In this document: positions 1 to 5,705 of the stretch, piece by piece
How positions within the stretch are numbered: position 1 is the stretch's first letter
How the letters are laid out: every line of letters begins with the position of its first letter
DNA from: Candidatus Melainabacteria bacterium
GTDB lineage: Bacteria; Cyanobacteriota; Vampirovibrionia; Obscuribacterales; Obscuribacteraceae
DNA: 5,705 nucleotides
Direction of reading: 5' to 3'
Assembly (NCBI GenBank): GCA_003175915.1
Contig: PSRH01000117.1
Span: 1-5,705, forward strand
Notes under the pieces: generated by a model
The model's database searches: none
What the model saw: the letters and a program-made list of their open reading frames with translations, nothing else
What the model was told of the DNA's origin: nothing
Made by a program: the position numbers and the translations under genes

Positions 1-1143
1 AGTGCAAACCCATCGGGCAGTTCTGATTTTGCCATGAAGCTGTTTGCTCAGTCCACCAAATACAATACCGGGGTAGAGAGCCGCAACAATATACTCATCT
101 CTCCCTTCAGCGCATATGCAGCACTGAGCATGACTTTGAACGGGAGCGCCGGCAAAACCCGCGATCAAATGGCCAAAGTACTGGGAACGAACAGCGAAGG
201 TATCGATGCGCTCAACAAAAAACTCCAAAGCGAATTCGCAGCCTTGTCGGCTAATAATGACAAGGTAAAGCTGGAGATTGCCAATGCCGTATACGCAGAT
301 AGCGGCACGCCATTTAAGTCATCGTTCATAGACCTGTGCAAGCAGTACTACGGAGCGCAAGTGCAGAACGTTGACTTTCGCAAACCCGAGACACTGGAAA
401 TGATCAATTCCTGGTGTGACACAAAAACTCACGGCAAGATAACAAAAATTCTCGACAAACTCTTGGCCAGAGAAAAAATGGTTCTCCTCAATGCTGTCTA
501 CTTCAAGGGCAAGTGGGAAAGACAATTCAAAACAGAGTCCACCCAGGACGACAAGTTCAGGTTACTTTCCGGCGAAAGAGTGCCGATTAAGATGATGCAT
601 CAGAGTGGACAATTCTCCTATTTGAAAGGGCAGAATTTCCAGGCCTTATCGCTACCATACGCGGAAAAAAAGCAAAGTCTTTACCTTTTCTTGCCGAACG
701 ACGGCGTTGACTTGCCTGGCTTTTGTGGAGCGTTCACAACCGATAACTGGAAACAGTGGATGACATCGTTCCATAGCACACGAGCAATTGTCTCCTTGCC
801 AAAATTCACAGTGAATTTTTCGACCGAACTTTCGTCTGCGCTCAAAGTGATGGGCATGGAACAAGCATTTGCTCCGGCTGGCGCCAATTTCTCCAATATG
901 ATTGGCTCAGGCTACAGAGCCTGGATTAGCCGAGTCCTGCAGAAAACATATATGGACGTCAACGAAGAAGGAACGGAAGCGGCCGCCGTCACAGCTGTAG
1001 TCGTGGCAACCAGAAGGGCTGTTGTGGCAGAACCTCCGCCCGTACAGTTCCGAGTTGACCATCCATTTGTTCTCGCACTTACAGACAATGATACGGGCGA
1101 GATACTATTCCTCGGACTGATCCTGGAGCCAACTCATTCCTAA
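1..1143 (+). CDS. Serpin-family serine protease inhibitor, 5' end cut by the window
   Basis: Serpins are suicide inhibitors. The target protease cleaves an exposed loop, which then inserts into beta-sheet A and traps the enzyme. The frame is open from base 1. The ATG at 34 lies inside the conserved helix-A segment (SSDFAMKLF), so the true start, and probably a signal peptide, is upstream. Numbering from that Met, family landmarks are: shutter segment ISPFSAYAAL (22-31); LLNAVYFKGKWERQF (151-165), with the breach Trp161 and Asn153; hinge EEGTEAAA (311-318); and the C-terminal signature FRVDHPFVLAL (339-349). P17 is Glu311, P14 is Thr and P12-P10 are Ala-Ala-Ala, as in inhibitory serpins. Counting from P17 puts P1 at Arg327 and P1' at Arg328, which predicts a trypsin-like target. 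The visible length (about 380 codons) fits a nearly complete domain. The stop is a tandem TAATAA. The usual His of the s5A shutter is Gln303. The family assignment is secure; the target protease is inferred. Confidence 0.96.
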   Translation, partial: SANPSGSSDFAMKLFAQSTKYNTGVESRNNILISPFSAYAALSMTLNGSAGKTRDQMAKVLGTNSEGIDALNKKLQSEFAALSANNDKVKLEIANAVYADSGTPFKSSFIDLCKQYYGAQVQNVDFRKPETLEMINSWCDTKTHGKITKILDKLLAREKMVLLNAVYFKGKWERQFKTESTQDDKFRLLSGERVPIKMMHQSGQFSYLKGQNFQALSLPYAEKKQSLYLFLPNDGVDLPGFCGAFTTDNWKQWMTSFHSTRAIVSLPKFTVNFSTELSSALKVMGMEQAFAPAGANFSNMIGSGYRAWISRVLQKTYMDVNEEGTEAAAVTAVVVATRRAVVAEPPPVQFRVDHPFVLALTDNDTGEILFLGLILEPTHS

Positions 1144-1201
1144 TAACGAAATGTCGAGCAAATTCAATTTTTCCCTTCAATAGCGGAGACCAAGATCGTA
1201 A

Positions 1202-1232
1202 GGTTGAGGTTGAGCTTACACCAGCCTCAACT
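1202..1232 (+). terminator. Stem-loop after the serpin, possible transcription end
   Basis: GTTGAGG (1203-1209) pairs perfectly with CCTCAAC (1225-1231). The helix extends inward and outward through G-U and Watson-Crick pairs to about 11 bp around a 9-nt loop. It begins about 60 nt after the serpin stop. No U-run follows, so it is not a classic intrinsic terminator. It could instead protect the mRNA 3' end or act with Rho. Confidence 0.35.
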
Positions 1233-1311
1233 GCAGCGTCCTTTGCCGAACTTTGAAACTAAACGCTTTCTAAGATGGTACCACGGATGATGAGAGTAGT
1301 ATCAGAATCTA

Positions 1312-1340
1312 TTGACGGGAAAGAGCTTATCAGTTATGCC
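1312..1340 (+). promoter_or_regulatory. Candidate sigma-70-like promoter for the TadE/TadG cluster
   Basis: TTGACG (1312-1317) matches the -35 consensus at five of six positions. It is followed after 17 nt by TATGCC (1335-1340), a weak -10 box matching only the first three positions. This would start transcription roughly 50 nt before the ATG at 1398. The weak -10 box makes this a suggestion only. The rest of the 1144-1397 gap holds the stem-loop at 1202-1232 and no convincing gene. Confidence 0.25.
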
Positions 1341-1397
1341 AGAAATGGAAATGACAATTGAAAGTACACCTTCCCAATCAAGCATAGGGCACACCTT

Positions 1398-1856
1398 ATG
1401 TATAGATGCATTTGCTCAAGAGAAAGAGGAGCAGCACTGGTAGATGCAGCCGTTGGTTTCGCGGCCATATTTCCATTTTTGCTCGTTGTCTGTTTGGTAA
1501 TGGTAGAAGCGAGCTATGCCTATATCATCAATAGAAACATGCAGCAAGGTGCTTGCCTGGCCGCTCGAGGTTTGGCCTTTTATTACCAGTCAAACCCGGA
1601 AGTAGTAACGACTCCGGCAGAACAACAGGCAATCTTTTCTTCAGTACGTATTCCAGGGTATGTGGCCGATAATTCTCAATTTTCCATTCCGCAAGGGGGC
1701 TGGAACACGGCAGGGACTCCCCCAACTGTAACTGTCGTCTGCACTTATATACCAGGCAAAGGAACGCCACCTTTGGCCTCATTCCCGAATCCAGATCCAC
1801 TGGGACTGGGTAGCGCTTATAGAGTCTCTTGTCCGGCCACTTATCGGCTGCAATGA
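1398..1856 (+). CDS. TadE-like pseudopilin, first copy
   Basis: This is a 152-residue, single-pass protein with the layout of TadE-type minor pseudopilins of tight-adherence (Flp/Tad) pili. A short basic N-terminus (SRERG) ends at Gly11, a likely prepilin-peptidase site. A hydrophobic helix (about 12-37) follows, then EASYAY and an extracytoplasmic domain. Position +5 after the cleavage Gly is Asp16 rather than the usual Glu. The C-terminal domain shares a clear pattern with the gene at 2144: QFSIPxGGW (94-102), PPTVTVxCT (108-116), FPxPDPLxLGS (129-139) and ATYRL at the end. ATG 1398 is the only start, because an in-frame TGA lies at 1359-1361; AGGG at 1386-1389 gives a modest ribosome site with an 8-nt spacer. 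Family membership is inferred from architecture and N-terminal motifs. The specific role, as pilus subunit or surface structure, is unknown. Confidence 0.8.
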   Translation: MYRCICSRERGAALVDAAVGFAAIFPFLLVVCLVMVEASYAYIINRNMQQGACLAARGLAFYYQSNPEVVTTPAEQQAIFSSVRIPGYVADNSQFSIPQGGWNTAGTPPTVTVVCTYIPGKGTPPLASFPNPDPLGLGSAYRVSCPATYRLQ

Positions 1857-1999
1857 TCTATGCTTCTGCAACTGACGCAGAATGAAGGACTGCTGCCCTT
1901 CTCGAACCTGCCTTGGCGCTGAGCAGCTTTTTAGAATGCTGCAAATGCGTGATGGACAGCCGCTCGCAGAGCCAGTCAGATTCAATTAATCGGCACGTC

Positions 2000-2029
2000 T
2001 TCGCACAGAGTTCACGCTTGTGATATATC
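2000..2029 (+). promoter_or_regulatory. Candidate internal promoter before the second TadE gene
   Basis: TATATC (2024-2029) is preceded by TG one base upstream, giving an extended -10 element. TTCGCA (2000-2005) sits 18 nt upstream as a four-of-six -35 box. A start near 2036 would place the hairpin at 2042-2059 almost at the 5' end of the transcript. The 287-nt gap after the first tadE gene makes a separate promoter plausible. The call rests on the consensus match alone. Confidence 0.3.
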
Positions 2030-2041
2030 TCAAAGCAGAGG

Positions 2042-2059
2042 TGGGTGAGAAATCACCCA
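2042..2059 (+). promoter_or_regulatory. Perfect hairpin with GAAA tetraloop in the leader of the second TadE gene
   Basis: TGGGTGA (2042-2048) and TCACCCA (2053-2059) form a perfect 7-bp stem closed by GAAA (2049-2052), a stable GNRA-type tetraloop. It is followed by AAAAATTT rather than a U-run, so termination is unlikely in the + direction. It lies 84 nt before the ATG at 2144. It could be a 5' stabilising hairpin, a protein- or RNA-binding element, or a DNA operator, since the arms are also a symmetric dyad. Confidence 0.45.
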
Positions 2060-2143
2060 AAAATTTCCGGTGCTCCATAGGGATTGCGGCTTAACAGCAC
2101 GAACCTGCTTGCGCAGAATTACTAGCTGTTTGGAGACCTCCCG

Positions 2144-2590
2144 ATGCACCGATATTACAAGCTAAGACAGTGGGGACAAGTGACGGTTGAGTTCGTTGCG
2201 GCCCTCTGTTTCATACTGCCAATCGTCGCTGTTGTCGGTTGGGCAATATACGAGGCCAGTCAGGCTTACGAAATTTATTGCGTGCTCAATCAGTCAGCAT
2301 CTGTGGCCGCTCGCAGGTTGGCGATAGCTTACGGTCAGGACGCAACTGGGACTATGGCCAATCCTGGTCCGGCCTTCAATCAAATTACCTACGGAAACAT
2401 AGTAAACAACGCACAGCAATTCAGCATTCCCACCGGCGGCTGGAAACCAACGAGCAATCCGCCGACAGTAACTGTTCAGTGTACATTCCAAAGCGACCAA
2501 CATGGTTGTCCACATTTCCCTGCCCCAGATCCGCTCAATCTCGGGTCGAATTTCACTCTAGTTGGACAAGCAACTTACAGGCTTGAATAG
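2144..2590 (+). CDS. TadE-like pseudopilin, second copy
   Basis: This 148-residue paralogue of the protein at 1398 is colinear with it from end to end. Its N-terminus is a more canonical pilin type: Gly11, then QVTVE with Glu16 at +5, then a hydrophobic helix (about 17-36) and EASQAY (37-42). This matches PF07811-like TadE proteins, which are processed by a prepilin peptidase and held in the inner membrane before assembly. The outer domain keeps QFSIPxGGW (92-100), PPTVTVxCT (106-114), FPxPDPLxLGS (125-135) and a terminal ATYRL. A clear Shine-Dalgarno GGAG (2132-2135) lies 8 nt before the ATG. The stop is followed 15 nt later by the TadG-like start, so the two are almost certainly cotranscribed. 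The function is inferred from family; no pilus machinery is visible nearby. Confidence 0.83.
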   Translation: MHRYYKLRQWGQVTVEFVAALCFILPIVAVVGWAIYEASQAYEIYCVLNQSASVAARRLAIAYGQDATGTMANPGPAFNQITYGNIVNNAQQFSIPTGGWKPTSNPPTVTVQCTFQSDQHGCPHFPAPDPLNLGSNFTLVGQATYRLE

Positions 2591-2605
2591 CACTAAGGAG
2601 ATCTT

Positions 2606-3568
2606 ATGAAACCGTTAGATCAGATTAGGACTCAGGTCCATTCAGAAAGAGGTGCTTTTGGCTCGGTTCTCCTCGGCCTTTTGCTCATTGCCGCCTGCGG
2701 TATAGCTGCTCTGGGAGCTGACGTAGCTCATCTTGTTAGCGTGAAAGCGCAATTGCAAAACGCCGTAGACGCCGGTGCGTTAGGCGGCGCCCAAGATCTT
2801 TTGAAGATAGCCGTCACTCCTCAAGATCAAACCACCGCTAGCACGGATGCTCGAACAATAACGGCAGTCAACGTTGCAGATTCTACTCCCGTATCTAACA
2901 ACACACCCGGTACAAACGTAACGGTAGCAGTGGCTGGAGTTACTGCGCCCTACACAGTGACAGTCCAGGCCACTCGCCAAGCAGGAAGTTTATTTGCTTC
3001 CATCTTTGGAATTCCATCCGAAGCCATTACCTCGAAAGCTGTTGCTCAAGCGTCCTGGGGACTAAAAACGTTGGCTCCCGATCAAGCCATCGACATAGGA
3101 GTTTCACTAGATTGGATACCGCCTAACGGCCTTCAGCAAGGAAGAGCATTGGATAGCTATGCCGGACTTCCTATCGGACAGTCCTTTACCGTAATCCTCA
3201 ACCCTCAGTCACAGACTAACGCAGCCTGGATCAAAGATTGGGGTAGTTTTTACAATCCGCAAATTGACTTTGGATCTACGGTAGTCAATCTCGATAATGG
3301 CACGGTGGGAAGCAGTGAAGCACCATATGGTGTTGGCGACATAATTGTTATGCCGATCTTCCTAGGCGCACCACCATTCAACTACTCAGCAACCGTCTAC
3401 GGGGTGGTGGCCCTGAAAATAACGAACATTGATTGGCCCCACAAGATTACAGGAATCCTGTCCACTCCTATCCTCCGTGGCGAACCAGGGACTCCATTTG
3501 GACTACCCGGCCAAGAGGGGCAGTATTTGACGCAATATGCACCGCAGGTGCTCCAACTAATTCAATAG
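2606..3568 (+). CDS. TadG-like Flp pilus-assembly protein
   Basis: This is a 320-residue membrane-anchored protein. After a short polar leader (SERGAFGS, 13-20) comes one hydrophobic helix (about 20-39). Next is ADVAHLVSVKAQLQNAVDAGALGGAQDL (in two parts: 38-50 and 51-65), the hallmark N-terminal block of Tad/TadG-like proteins (PF13400 type). A second family-typical segment, ASIFGIPSEAITSKAVAQA, is at 131-149. Residues from about 150 to 320 form a secreted domain rich in beta-like and Gly/Pro segments; no von Willebrand A motif is evident. TadG-like proteins are thought to sit in the envelope and support Tad pilus assembly or anchoring. A strong TAAGGAG ribosome site (2594-2600) lies 5 nt before the ATG, and the gene follows the second tadE after 15 nt. 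Family is well supported; the molecular role of the C-terminal part is not. Confidence 0.85.
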   Translation: MKPLDQIRTQVHSERGAFGSVLLGLLLIAACGIAALGADVAHLVSVKAQLQNAVDAGALGGAQDLLKIAVTPQDQTTASTDARTITAVNVADSTPVSNNTPGTNVTVAVAGVTAPYTVTVQATRQAGSLFASIFGIPSEAITSKAVAQASWGLKTLAPDQAIDIGVSLDWIPPNGLQQGRALDSYAGLPIGQSFTVILNPQSQTNAAWIKDWGSFYNPQIDFGSTVVNLDNGTVGSSEAPYGVGDIIVMPIFLGAPPFNYSATVYGVVALKITNIDWPHKITGILSTPILRGEPGTPFGLPGQEGQYLTQYAPQVLQLIQ

Positions 3569-3603
3569 CAATTGACGGCGGGCTGACGAAGTGCTGCAAC
3601 AAT

Positions 3604-3627
3604 CTTATGAACGTATTTGTTCATAGG
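3604..3627. terminator. Hairpin in the convergent tadG/SDR junction
   Basis: TATGAAC (3606-3612) and GTTCATA (3619-3625) pair perfectly around a 6-nt loop. A G-U and a C-G pair extend the stem to 9 bp. It lies about 35 nt after the tadG stop and overlaps the stop codon and last codons of the opposing SDR gene. Position between convergent genes suggests a shared transcription end or mRNA 3' protection. The stem is AT-rich and no U-run follows on either strand, so termination is unproven. Confidence 0.35.
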
Positions 3628-4546
3628 CAGCATTTCGGAAAATTTCCGGATGACGGTTGACAAATTCTCGGATGTCTATTGGCCGTTCGCCCGTTATGGT
3701 CACCACATCGTTTGTCAGTCGATCATAGCGATTCTCTGCGTGCAACTTGGCCATCGTGCGGAAATGCTCAAACACGTGTTCCGGCAAGTTCTGGCGCTTC
3801 AGCTCTCGGTCGAGCCATTGATCATAGGGAACATCAACGTACTTGACCGGGCGTTTCAGAGCCTCCGCATACTCTTGAGCTATGGCATTCATGTCCTGAG
3901 ACCGAGGTCCGGTAAGTTCATAAACTTTCCCGACATGAGAACTGGGCTTCTCGAGAATCGTCGCTACCACTCTCGCTACATCATATGCCGAAATCGGGGA
4001 CGTCCGCGCCGAAGCAAACGGCAACCTGATTGTTCCGTTTTCTGCTATCGAAGCGGCCGCGAAAAGAGAGAAAAATGGATGCTCCATAAATACGGTGGCT
4101 CGCACATGCACCACCGGCACGCCTGACCAATTGAGAGCCTGCTCGCCGAGCCAGTGAAATTGTTGCTGATGCGACTCCGTCATGTTCGTCAACGTCATCT
4201 GAGAAACTGTCATTTGTGAGATGTTCACCAACACCTCAAAATCAGCAATTTCTCTGGCTGCGGCCGCCGCGGTGATCGTCGCTTGCAAATAAGGCTGCGA
4301 AGCGCTCATGCCAAAATACATTCGACGGCAGCCAGCAAGGGCGCGCACAATGTCGGCACCAGAGGTGAGGTCAGCGACGACGATTTCTGCCCCAAGCGCA
4401 CTGAGTGCTTCTGAGCGTTGGTCAAGGCGATGAACCAAAGCGCGCACTTTCTTGTTGCGCTTGCGAAGCATCTCTACGATGCTGCGACCAACCGCACCAA
4501 TGTTACCGGCAGCTCCAGTTACGAGAATAGGACTTTCGCTCGACAT
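3605..4546 (-). CDS. NmrA-like NAD(P)-binding oxidoreductase (atypical SDR)
   Basis: This 313-residue Rossmann-fold protein belongs to the NmrA/TMR-like atypical short-chain dehydrogenase group. The N-terminal TGAAGNIG (10-17) is the GxxGxxG dinucleotide-binding loop. Basic residues after strand 2 (VRALVHR, 34-40) favour NADP(H). VADLTS (57-62) is the usual strand-3 end. The middle block VNISQMTVSQM (107-117), then HWLGEQALNWSG (131-142) and VVHVRATVFMEHPFF (145-159), is characteristic of this subgroup. These proteins are cytosolic reductases or redox-sensing proteins acting on quinone-like or other small substrates; the substrate cannot be read from the sequence. The repeated QMT triplets are a family feature, not a new repeat. 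ATG 4546 has a G-rich stretch (4556-4560) about 9 nt upstream as a weak ribosome site. The gene is convergent with tadG and 140 nt downstream of the bestrophin gene. Confidence 0.9.
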   Translation of the reverse strand: MSSESPILVTGAAGNIGAVGRSIVEMLRKRNKKVRALVHRLDQRSEALSALGAEIVVADLTSGADIVRALAGCRRMYFGMSASQPYLQATITAAAAAREIADFEVLVNISQMTVSQMTLTNMTESHQQQFHWLGEQALNWSGVPVVHVRATVFMEHPFFSLFAAASIAENGTIRLPFASARTSPISAYDVARVVATILEKPSSHVGKVYELTGPRSQDMNAIAQEYAEALKRPVKYVDVPYDQWLDRELKRQNLPEHVFEHFRTMAKLHAENRYDRLTNDVVTITGERPIDIREFVNRHPEIFRNAAYEQIRS

Positions 4547-4578
4547 GGCTCTATACCCCCAGTAACGTAATTGCTTAA

Positions 4579-4605
4579 GACTACGACAATCTCTCCGCCG
4601 TAGTC
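4579..4605. promoter_or_regulatory. Spaced perfect dyad upstream of the SDR gene, candidate operator
   Basis: GACTACG (4579-4585) and CGTAGTC (4599-4605) are perfect inverted repeats separated by 13 nt. Arm centres are 20 bp apart, about two helical turns, as expected for a dimeric regulator binding one face of DNA. The dyad ends 32 nt before the SDR start codon, where it could overlap the promoter. It could instead be the hairpin ending the bestrophin transcript, although no U-run follows on the minus strand. On the plus strand a T-rich tract does follow, but no gene there would use it. No clear promoter hexamers were found in this gap. Confidence 0.35.
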
Positions 4606-4686
4606 GCTGTTTTGTTTGAATTAACCTGAGCAGCTGGAGCGCAGGTGAAAGTGAGCAATGGGCTTACTTGGGGTCCATCAAGGCTT

Positions 4687-5652
4687 TCATTCTTCAGATT
4701 TTAGTGGATCAGCTTTCTTTTGAGCAAATTCCGACGTGAATCTTTTCGGAGCCTGCTCGGAGGTTTGAATTGAGGGCAAGATTTGGTCGATCGTTTTCTG
4801 GATATTGGCACAAATAATATCGAGCGGTAAGTCATCTCCACCTTTTCCAAAAGGTTCCTCGGTATCTTCCGCAATCATCTCCAGACCTATGAGGAAGTAT
4901 GCCGCCGACATTATGATGGGAAGCTTCCACCAAATATCGAGACCAATATTACTAACGTAGAACGGCGCTATCAAAAGATTGATGGCAATCCCTTGCCTCA
5001 TAAAGGCACGGTACGATACAGTTAGTGGTGTTGTGCGAATGCGTTCGCAGGAACCGCAAATATCCATAAGGGCTCGCAGGTGTGGTTCCAGCTGCAGCAC
5101 ATCAATGCCGTCGATCCTCCCTTCCGCTTTCCAGGCACCGACTCTTGCGAAGATCTTATCGGCAACATGCACTGGCAGGTTTTTGCCGGCCAGCTCGGCC
5201 ATCGGCTCGAGACCTGGCAGGTCACGACTGGGAGTGGAAGCCCTCAAGTGGTGTTTAAGCGCATAAGCGAAAGAGACCAGTAACTCTCCTAGTTGTTGCT
5301 TCTCTACCTGTGGAATACGGATCAGGCGACTTACTTTAAGGGCAAGATTGCGACTGTCGTTGGTCAGTTGCCCCCAAAGGTGCCTTCCCTCCGACCAGCG
5401 TTCATATGCAGAATTGGTGCGAAACACCAAAAGCACACCTAGAATAATGCTGACGTAACCAAGACCGGCAGCATCCTTAAGCGCCTGCCAGTCCTGGCAA
5501 GAACCTAGGCACCAGTGAACGATCAGAGTGTAAACGCCAATTATTGCAACGTAGATCCAGACCCTTTTAAACACCGGAATTTGGTGAAATCGTGTGAAAG
5601 GATGAATCCACATTTTCAAATGAGCAAAGCTGCCCTTACCAGAGGTTGACAT
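4687..5652 (-). CDS. Bestrophin-family membrane anion channel
   Basis: Bestrophins are pentameric anion or cation channels of the cytoplasmic membrane; bacterial members are often annotated UPF0187. This 321-residue protein carries the family blocks in order: a first membrane helix (about 31-49); a neck-type helix running into LLVFRTNSAYERWSEGR (74-90) and LWGQLTNDSR (92-101); CERIRTTPLTVSY (202-214); a membrane segment (about 222-237); IIMSAAYFLIGLEMIAE (246-262); and EEPFGKGGDDLPLD (265-278). The charged tail after 297 is probably cytoplasmic. Ion selectivity and physiological role cannot be read from the sequence. The start is uncertain. ATG 5652 has no good Shine-Dalgarno, and the frame stays open without a stop to the window edge (17 more codons), so translation could begin further upstream. 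Met14 is another option. The gene runs in the same direction as the SDR, 140 nt upstream of it. Confidence 0.92.
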   Translation of the reverse strand: MSTSGKGSFAHLKMWIHPFTRFHQIPVFKRVWIYVAIIGVYTLIVHWCLGSCQDWQALKDAAGLGYVSIILGVLLVFRTNSAYERWSEGRHLWGQLTNDSRNLALKVSRLIRIPQVEKQQLGELLVSFAYALKHHLRASTPSRDLPGLEPMAELAGKNLPVHVADKIFARVGAWKAEGRIDGIDVLQLEPHLRALMDICGSCERIRTTPLTVSYRAFMRQGIAINLLIAPFYVSNIGLDIWWKLPIIMSAAYFLIGLEMIAEDTEEPFGKGGDDLPLDIICANIQKTIDQILPSIQTSEQAPKRFTSEFAQKKADPLKSEE

Positions 5653-5705
5653 TGGCAGGTCGCGCTGCCCGTTCGACCGATCATCCCAGTTTGGCGGAGT
5701 TAGCT

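Noticed and set aside
1275..1361. 28-codon frame (MVPRMMRVV...) before the first TadE gene
   Set aside because: No ribosome site, very short and no recognisable family. It is in the same frame as tadE but separated from it by a stop at 1359.
1336..1443. 35-codon frame (MPEMEMTIE...) overlapping the start of the first TadE gene
   Set aside because: No Shine-Dalgarno sequence, no recognisable motifs, and it overlaps a supported gene out of frame.
1860..1922. 20-codon frame just after the first TadE stop
   Set aside because: No ribosome site and nothing recognisable. Chance frames of this size are common.
1892..1932. Possible intrinsic terminator after the first TadE gene (GCTGC/GCAGC stem, then TTTTT)
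   Set aside because: The stem is only 5 bp with a 26-nt loop, too weak to call, although the five-T run directly after it is suggestive.
2239..2586. 115-codon + strand frame inside the second TadE gene
   Set aside because: It is fully contained in a gene with pilin motifs, a good ribosome site and a clear paralogue. The alternative translation shows no family features.
3636..3648. CGGAAA/TTTCCG palindrome
   Set aside because: It has a one-base centre, lies inside the SDR coding sequence and is AT-rich; most likely coincidental.
3617..4126. 169-codon open frame on the + strand opposite the SDR gene
   Set aside because: It lies antisense to a well-supported coding region, its translation is Arg-rich and low in recognisable motifs, and it has no supporting context. 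It is a shadow frame.
4177..4228. Repeated QMT/GTCAT units in the SDR gene
   Set aside because: The SQMTVSQM motif is characteristic of this NmrA-like subgroup, so it reflects protein conservation rather than a new DNA repeat.
4979..5266. 95-codon + strand frame opposite the bestrophin gene
   Set aside because: Antisense shadow of a conserved membrane protein, with no motifs of its own.

Overview
This 5.7-kb window has moderate GC, simple Shine-Dalgarno signals and compact genes, so it is bacterial chromosome. The gene mix is a secreted-type serpin, divergent TadE/TadG-like pseudopilins, an NmrA-type SDR and a bestrophin. It would fit a large-genome environmental bacterium. An Obscuribacterales/Melainabacteria-type lineage is my tentative guess from the overall feel of the pilin-like proteins. 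No marker gene here proves it. I see no tRNA, rRNA, CRISPR array, insertion sequence or integrase.

Layout, left to right. (1) Bases 1-1143, + strand: a serpin (serine-protease inhibitor) whose 5' end lies outside the window. Its reactive-centre loop is inhibitory-type with an Arg-Arg at the predicted scissile bond. (2) Bases 1398-3568, + strand: three small single-pass envelope proteins. Two are paralogous TadE-like pseudopilins (1398-1856 and 2144-2590). The third is a TadG-like protein (2606-3568) starting 15 nt after the second TadE. None of the Tad secretion machinery (ATPase, secretin, prepilin peptidase) is in the window. (3) Bases 3605-4546, - strand: an NmrA-like NAD(P)-binding oxidoreductase, convergent with tadG. 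(4) Bases 4687-5652, - strand: a bestrophin-family anion channel, upstream of and codirectional with the SDR.

How they may work together. The three Tad-like genes look like one functional module, a set of minor pilin or pseudopilin subunits exported to the cell surface. The two TadE copies arose by duplication and kept the same C-terminal pattern. The second TadE gene may also have its own promoter and a hairpin-capped leader. The serpin is in the same direction, but a stem-loop and about 250 nt separate it from the pilin genes, so I treat it as a separate unit. The SDR and bestrophin are ordinary housekeeping or accessory genes. The gap between them holds a perfect spaced dyad that could be an operator.

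I found no convincing wholly new system. The points most worth a second look are the serpin's reactive loop and its altered shutter residue, the duplicated TadE pair, and the structured intergenic elements.
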